Below are positions 59,692 through 64,000 of a DNA stretch of 64,000 bases, piece by piece. The position numbers were made by a program, and so were the translations under genes. How positions within the stretch are numbered: the stretch's first letter is position 1; every line of letters starts with the position of its first letter. This stretch comes from Angomonas deanei (taxonomy: Eukaryota > Euglenozoa > Kinetoplastea > Trypanosomatida > Trypanosomatidae): the NCBI GenBank assembly GCA_903995115.1, contig LR877148.1, positions 746,501 to 810,500 on the forward strand, given 5' to 3'. The notes under the pieces are model-generated. The model was not told the DNA's origin and did no database searches. It worked only from the letters and a program-made list of their open reading frames with translations.

Positions 59692-59975
59692 TGTACTGTA
59701 TTGTTTATACGAACTGCTATTCTCGAAAAAAAAAAAAAAAAAAAAAGATGACTACAAGAGGAAAAGAAATGCATTGTGGGGTGGACTCAAATATTTTCCA
59801 GCGATAAAAAAGAAAAAGAAAATAATAGAACGAAATACCTCAAACGAAGCTAGAAGGAATGAAGCGGGGTTAAAAAAAAAAAATATATATACTAACTCGC
59901 AGCATCAGAATACACACCTTCCAATTATATTTATCGCAAAAAAAAAAAAAACTTACAACTATCATTAAGCAATTC

Positions 59976-62957
59976 TCACGGATCCGCTTTTTCCGCCTTC
60001 AAAGCTTTCTTCATCTCCCTCTTCATTTGCTTCTTTTCAGCGTACGATCCCACCATCGACTTGGGTGGTGACGAGACGTCAATTAGGTCCTTCGTCACCT
60101 TCTCGTCCCGTTGGACCGCCCGCAGGCAGCCGCGGCAGACGGTGTAAAGAGAAGTAGCGAGGTGGGCGAGACGCAGCACGCACAGGCTGGCCACGATCCA
60201 TGCCACACCAAAGGCCACACTGAGGGAGGTACACACCGTCGTGGTCAGGACGGCAATGGGCAGTATCAGCCACACGCAGGAGGTGACGCCGTAGAATAGG
60301 CCGGCGCTCAGGAAAAACGGAAGTGCCACGTAAAGGACGGCAAAGTGCAACGCAAAGGCGCACAGAAACGCCGTCTTGACAAAGTGCGACACTTCCCGCC
60401 AGCAGCAACGGAGGCGGTGGCGGAGGGGGAACCTCGTCTTGAATTTCAGGTGGTGCAACCGCCCTTTGCCGCCGGTGGAGGGTACACTGTGAGGGGGGCC
60501 CCCACGCTTCTTCTTCTTCTCCTTCTCCTTCTCGAGACGGTAAGTCTTTATCACCTCCTTGATGTGGTTCCTCCGCTTCGCTCTCTGTTTCGTCACCGCT
60601 AGTTGGACGCTTACCGGATTTCTGCCAATGACGTGCGCCCGAGTGACGGTCACCTCGCACGGTAGCGGGCTGAAGTCGACGCGACCGTAATAGCGCCAGG
60701 GGAGGGCGAAGGTAGCCAGTACCACACCGAGCTCCCGATCCTTCGCCGCTGACAGGTTGAGAAAGTCCTCACGGTAGCACTGGGATAAAAACGGATGATA
60801 GACCCTCCAGCGGCCGCAAGACCGCAGCCCCAGCAGCCGGCACAGTTTGGTTACCACCGCAGAGGTTCGCACTGCCGCGTGATGGAGGGCCCGGTGGAAG
60901 AAGTAGTACTCCCGCAGCCAGACCCTCTGCGAGAGGGTGAGGCATACCAGGACGGCAACCAGACCGTAAAGGGGGAGTGAATCGAGGAGGACGCACAGGT
61001 TAGCGAGGCGGTGACGCGCGTAGAAGACGACCGTCAGGGGGAGTGCCATGCCTTTCCGCACCGCCCACCCCAGCCCACCGGAGCCGGTGAGCACGCCTCC
61101 CAGCAGGGGCTGGAGGAGGAGGTCGGCGTGATGAAAGGTGTTCCACAGGCTCCAGCGCAACGCCGGCGCAGTACGACTCACCCAGGGACGACGCCACATG
61201 ATGAGAATCCCGGTTGAGTAATGATAATACGAGCTGCGCGGAAGGTAGGTCCACACCCGCGTCACCGCACCGTACGCCGCCATCAGGCATACCAGCATGG
61301 AGTAACAGAGTAAAGTGCGGAACCACGCGCGGAAGAGTTCCGTCGGTAGCAGCGCCAGAAGCGTGTCTTTCCACCAGTGAAAAGAGGAGGAGTTGTTCAT
61401 ATTTTTTTTATGATTTGTCTTTATCAACCGCCAATACGCCAGTAGCTGGATCGGGGGATATAAGTTCCGCTCCGGTGACACCGCCGCCAGTCCCGTGTAG
61501 GAAAACAGTACACCCGGTCGAACCACCATGGCGACGATGCGGGGGCAAATGCAGTAGCAAAGAAACCACAGAATGAACGACCCTACTAGGAAATAAAAAA
61601 ATACCTCGATCAATTCCAAAGAGAAAAAGAATTGGACACCACCCCGGACGGACAGAAATAGGGCGACACAACCCTTTATCGCACCCTCACGCCACGCCGT
61701 CTGGGCGGCGGTCAGCACAAACCACGGCAAGGGAGAGGGTGGGGTCCCGGTGAAGAAGACGGCAGAGCCGAGGCGGAGCGTCCAACTCACGTACCCCACC
61801 GTCGCCGCATGGCACGCCACCCCCACCAGGAACGGTCCCAGAAACAAATGAATCGCCCGGAACAGCTCCACCTGCAGGAATGGGGTATACGGTGAAAACA
61901 GCACCGTAAAGGAACCGCACACACTCTTTCCCGTCCACAGCCGTTCGCGCTTAAATCGACGACGTCTGATGGCGCGACCCCTCGGCACAGGTTCCGCTTG
62001 TACCTGTTTTAGCGAGTTATCACGCGGCGCCGTGACGAGAATCATCGGCATGAACGGGCGAACGGGCTCGTAGAGATAAAGCGCAATCACACCAAAGATC
62101 AGCGCACCGAACACGCCGCCACTCAGCCACGCGGCGGCGAGCCCCAACTGTATTTCGAGCAACCAGCTGGGGAAGATACGACGATCGCGTGCTAACTCTG
62201 CCCAATGCGTTATGGTCGCGTGGACCCACTTTATCTTACTTTCCTCCCACAACTTGGCCCTGTGCCTTGTGGCCGCCGTGGTGTCTGGTGGTGGATAATG
62301 AATGAACTGATCCCAGCGATACTGAAAGACATGCGCTGCAATGGCAATCGTATAACCAGCCAGCACCAGATCAACGAGTAGTTTCGGCCAATTCAGGTCG
62401 GAAAACTTTGCCGTGGTATCCGGCGTGCGTACTTCACCGTACCAAATCGACTGGGCAAAAATGTTAAGCACAGAGGGACCACACAGAAGGTGCACCCACA
62501 TCACCGGCAGGTCGTAGTACCTGGCAATCCACATAAGCCAACAGTAAACGTAGGGCCGGGCGGTGGTCAACAAGCCCATCAAAAGTGGCGTCAGGATCCC
62601 CGAGATGAACACACGCGAGAGTAGTTCAGACAGGGCGGGGAGGCTAGCTCTGAAATAGTCATAGTAGAGGGCTAGGTACGCCTTGAACGTGCTAGGAAGT
62701 GGAGCGGAAATCGTCAGCACTGGATACTTGGTGCCGCACAGTTGACAAGCGGCGTGCTTGCCGTCAATGACCCAGGTGTCGATGCAGCTGGGGTGCACGA
62801 GGCCGAGGTGACCCTCGCACTTGCACCGGTCCGACACCAGCTGCTCCCCTCCTTCCTCTTCCGAGAGGAGGCAGATCCAACACTTGGGTGGTGCCGTCTG
62901 ATCGGTGGAGGACGACCTCTCCGTGAGATTGGGGTCCTCTTCACCTACCTCCGTCAT
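59976..62957 (-). CDS. RING-CH E3 ubiquitin ligase with many membrane spans, Doa10/MARCH6-like
   Basis: 993 residues. The RING-CH zinc finger (C26, C29, C45, C47, H55, C58, C71, C74) has the exact C4HC3 RINGv spacing with seven residues between C47 and H55. At least twelve hydrophobic segments follow. A basic linker (about 790-850, KEKEKKKKRGG) separates the last spans, and the tail is Lys-rich. Doa10 and MARCH6 are ER/inner-nuclear-membrane ligases for misfolded proteins with 14 spans and a RING-CH at the N-terminus; length is close to Doa10 family members. The Doa10 name rests on the finger and topology rather than the TD domain, which I cannot confirm. Confidence 0.85.
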   Translation of the reverse strand: MTEVGEEDPNLTERSSSTDQTAPPKCWICLLSEEEGGEQLVSDRCKCEGHLGLVHPSCIDTWVIDGKHAACQLCGTKYPVLTISAPLPSTFKAYLALYYDYFRASLPALSELLSRVFISGILTPLLMGLLTTARPYVYCWLMWIARYYDLPVMWVHLLCGPSVLNIFAQSIWYGEVRTPDTTAKFSDLNWPKLLVDLVLAGYTIAIAAHVFQYRWDQFIHYPPPDTTAATRHRAKLWEESKIKWVHATITHWAELARDRRIFPSWLLEIQLGLAAAWLSGGVFGALIFGVIALYLYEPVRPFMPMILVTAPRDNSLKQVQAEPVPRGRAIRRRRFKRERLWTGKSVCGSFTVLFSPYTPFLQVELFRAIHLFLGPFLVGVACHAATVGYVSWTLRLGSAVFFTGTPPSPLPWFVLTAAQTAWREGAIKGCVALFLSVRGGVQFFFSLELIEVFFYFLVGSFILWFLCYCICPRIVAMVVRPGVLFSYTGLAAVSPERNLYPPIQLLAYWRLIKTNHKKNMNNSSSFHWWKDTLLALLPTELFRAWFRTLLCYSMLVCLMAAYGAVTRVWTYLPRSSYYHYSTGILIMWRRPWVSRTAPALRWSLWNTFHHADLLLQPLLGGVLTGSGGLGWAVRKGMALPLTVVFYARHRLANLCVLLDSLPLYGLVAVLVCLTLSQRVWLREYYFFHRALHHAAVRTSAVVTKLCRLLGLRSCGRWRVYHPFLSQCYREDFLNLSAAKDRELGVVLATFALPWRYYGRVDFSPLPCEVTVTRAHVIGRNPVSVQLAVTKQRAKRRNHIKEVIKTYRLEKEKEKKKKRGGPPHSVPSTGGKGRLHHLKFKTRFPLRHRLRCCWREVSHFVKTAFLCAFALHFAVLYVALPFFLSAGLFYGVTSCVWLILPIAVLTTTVCTSLSVAFGVAWIVASLCVLRLAHLATSLYTVCRGCLRAVQRDEKVTKDLIDVSSPPKSMVGSYAEKKQMKREMKKALKAEKADP

Positions 62958-63391
62958 GGAATGAATACTATTGTTGATTTTTAAAAGGAGAACAATGAAT
63001 GAAAGTAAAAAAAAAAAAAGAGGAAGACTAATATTTTTGAGAATACTTTAAAAAAAGAGGAGAAAAATAGAATTTTCAACGGGAGATATACAAGACATAC
63101 GGTGTGCCTTTTTTTTTTTGTCAACATTATTTAACCCATGTTATTATTTATATAGCTCTGGATACATACAAAAAGAAAGGAAAAAGTCGGTTATTATATG
63201 CTATTTTTTTTTTTTTCTTACTTCTTTTTTTCATGTGTATATACATTGTTCATCTAAAGACACGGCAAAGGAATGTACATTTAGCGTCCATCTTTATTTT
63301 TTTGCTTTTATTTTTTTATTTTTTTTTCTAAGTAATACAGCGAAACATAATTGTCCCTTCTCATTATTATTCTTGTGTTCGTCCTCATAAC
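62958..63391 (-). other. Intergenic spacer
   Basis: 434 bases, AT rich, with long T runs on the plus strand (63110-63119, 63206-63217). On the minus strand these are A runs. The region near 62985-63065 is purine rich on the plus strand, so pyrimidine rich on the minus strand, and probably contains the acceptor for the RING-CH gene. Short Phe-rich frames are artefacts. Confidence 0.6.
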
Positions 63392-64000
63392 TTACTTCTG
63401 TTGCACATGATAGGTCTCTACCTTGTCTAAAAAGGTCTGGGCATACTCGGGGGAGTAGTACTGCACTATTTCGGGGGGGTAGCAGTTGTTGATGATCTGT
63501 ATGTACTCCGCCAGCTTGCTACCGGGCTCTGTCTTGATGCGCTGCACCGTGGCCAGCCCCTTGTTCGCGACAAACTCACGCTTGGCGGTGATATCGGCCG
63601 GGAGCACCTTGGCGTACTGCCCACAGACGTACTTGAGGATCTGGGGCGGGGCCTCGGGGTGGAGGAGGGGCTCGAGGGCGGGGAGGTGCACACAGTGCTG
63701 GATGATATTCTTGAGCGCCCGCTGTGCCTTGGTCTGCAGGTCGTCGCTGCTGTTGGGGCTGAGGTAGACGTCCAGCAGCTTGGGGAGCACGTTGCAGTCG
63801 GCGACCGACTTGGCGTGATCGGCGCTGTGACGGCCCACCTGACCTAACGACCACGCCGCTGCCGCCTTGATGTGATCCTCCGGCTCCTTCTCAAGCGCGT
63901 CCGCCAGCGGGGGTACGCCGTGGGAGACAATGACGGCGAGGGCGAGGGTCTCGGAGAAGGCGGAGATGTAGCCGAGGGTCATGATACCCGGCAGGCGAGT
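63392..64000 (-). CDS. PF16/SPAG6 axonemal central-apparatus protein, C-terminal part
   Basis: The frame is open to the right edge; the 203 visible codons are the C-terminus of a ~500-residue ARM-repeat protein. RLPGIMTLGYISAFSE, AAAWSLGQVGRH and the tail NNCYPPEIVQYYSPEYAQTF match the end of SPAG6/PF16 strongly. PF16 stabilises the C1 microtubule of the central pair and is needed for flagellar beating. Its presence says the organism makes a motile 9+2 flagellum. The start lies outside the window. Confidence 0.93.
   Translation of the reverse strand, partial: TRLPGIMTLGYISAFSETLALAVIVSHGVPPLADALEKEPEDHIKAAAAWSLGQVGRHSADHAKSVADCNVLPKLLDVYLSPNSSDDLQTKAQRALKNIIQHCVHLPALEPLLHPEAPPQILKYVCGQYAKVLPADITAKREFVANKGLATVQRIKTEPGSKLAEYIQIINNCYPPEIVQYYSPEYAQTFLDKVETYHVQQK

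Noticed and set aside
1-64000. Cis-spliced introns and CRISPR arrays
   Set aside because: No GT-AG interruptions were needed to join any conserved domain, and no regularly spaced short repeats with unique spacers were seen.

Overview
This window looks like nuclear DNA of a flagellated kinetoplastid protist. The strongest pointer is an RNA-editing-type RNA ligase with a mitochondrial leader (3029-4318). Supporting evidence: genes without visible cis-introns, in long same-strand runs; short A/T-homopolymer-rich intergenic stretches with pyrimidine tracts ending in AG just upstream of starts, as expected for spliced-leader trans-splicing; a VIPER-like tyrosine-recombinase retroelement; an axonemal PF16/SPAG6 gene; and a selenocysteine tRNA. 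Coding DNA is about 50-58% GC by eye, and intergenic DNA is very AT rich. I cannot name the species. The homopolymer-rich spacers and Asn-rich separase suggest a bodonid-type lineage rather than Leishmania or Trypanosoma, but that is inference.

Layout. From 1 to 45.5 kb one plus-strand run encodes: the end of a HEAT/WD protein, a Pkr1-like V-ATPase assembly factor, two unknown probable mitochondrial proteins flanking the RNA ligase, a TRMT2-type tRNA uracil methyltransferase, a low-complexity Pro/Asn/Tyr protein, alpha-SNAP, separase, a protein kinase, a four-span membrane protein, ribosomal protein uS17, SGT1, a TBC Rab-GAP, a two-domain AAA ATPase, a CCDC180-like coiled-coil protein with a small overlapping frame, a very long helical-repeat protein, a class I methyltransferase, a BRO1/ALIX-like protein, EFR3, a myotubularin with a FYVE-like finger, and an unknown basic protein. 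A VIPER-like element lies antisense at about 45.7-49.8 kb. The plus-strand run then resumes with a C2-like protein and a quadruple-CX9C protein.

At 52.14-52.69 kb there is a convergent strand switch containing a GC-rich island. Everything to its right is minus strand: a leucine-rich-repeat protein, tRNA-Sec, a ubiquitin-like protein, a SARNP/Tho1-like RxxRF protein, a class 3 lipase, a SET-domain methyltransferase, a Doa10/MARCH6-like RING-CH ligase and the end of PF16.

Four host genes (separase, AAA ATPase, helical-repeat protein, ALIX-like) are split into consecutive frames at eight places. At each place one extra or missing base in a short homopolymer explains the split. The changes go both ways and involve C, G and T, so consensus sequencing error is the simplest reading. 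A ninth such place may explain the overlap at 28.93 kb. There is no operon-like functional grouping, but membrane traffic and lipid signalling are well represented (alpha-SNAP, TBC, EFR3, myotubularin, ALIX, lipase).
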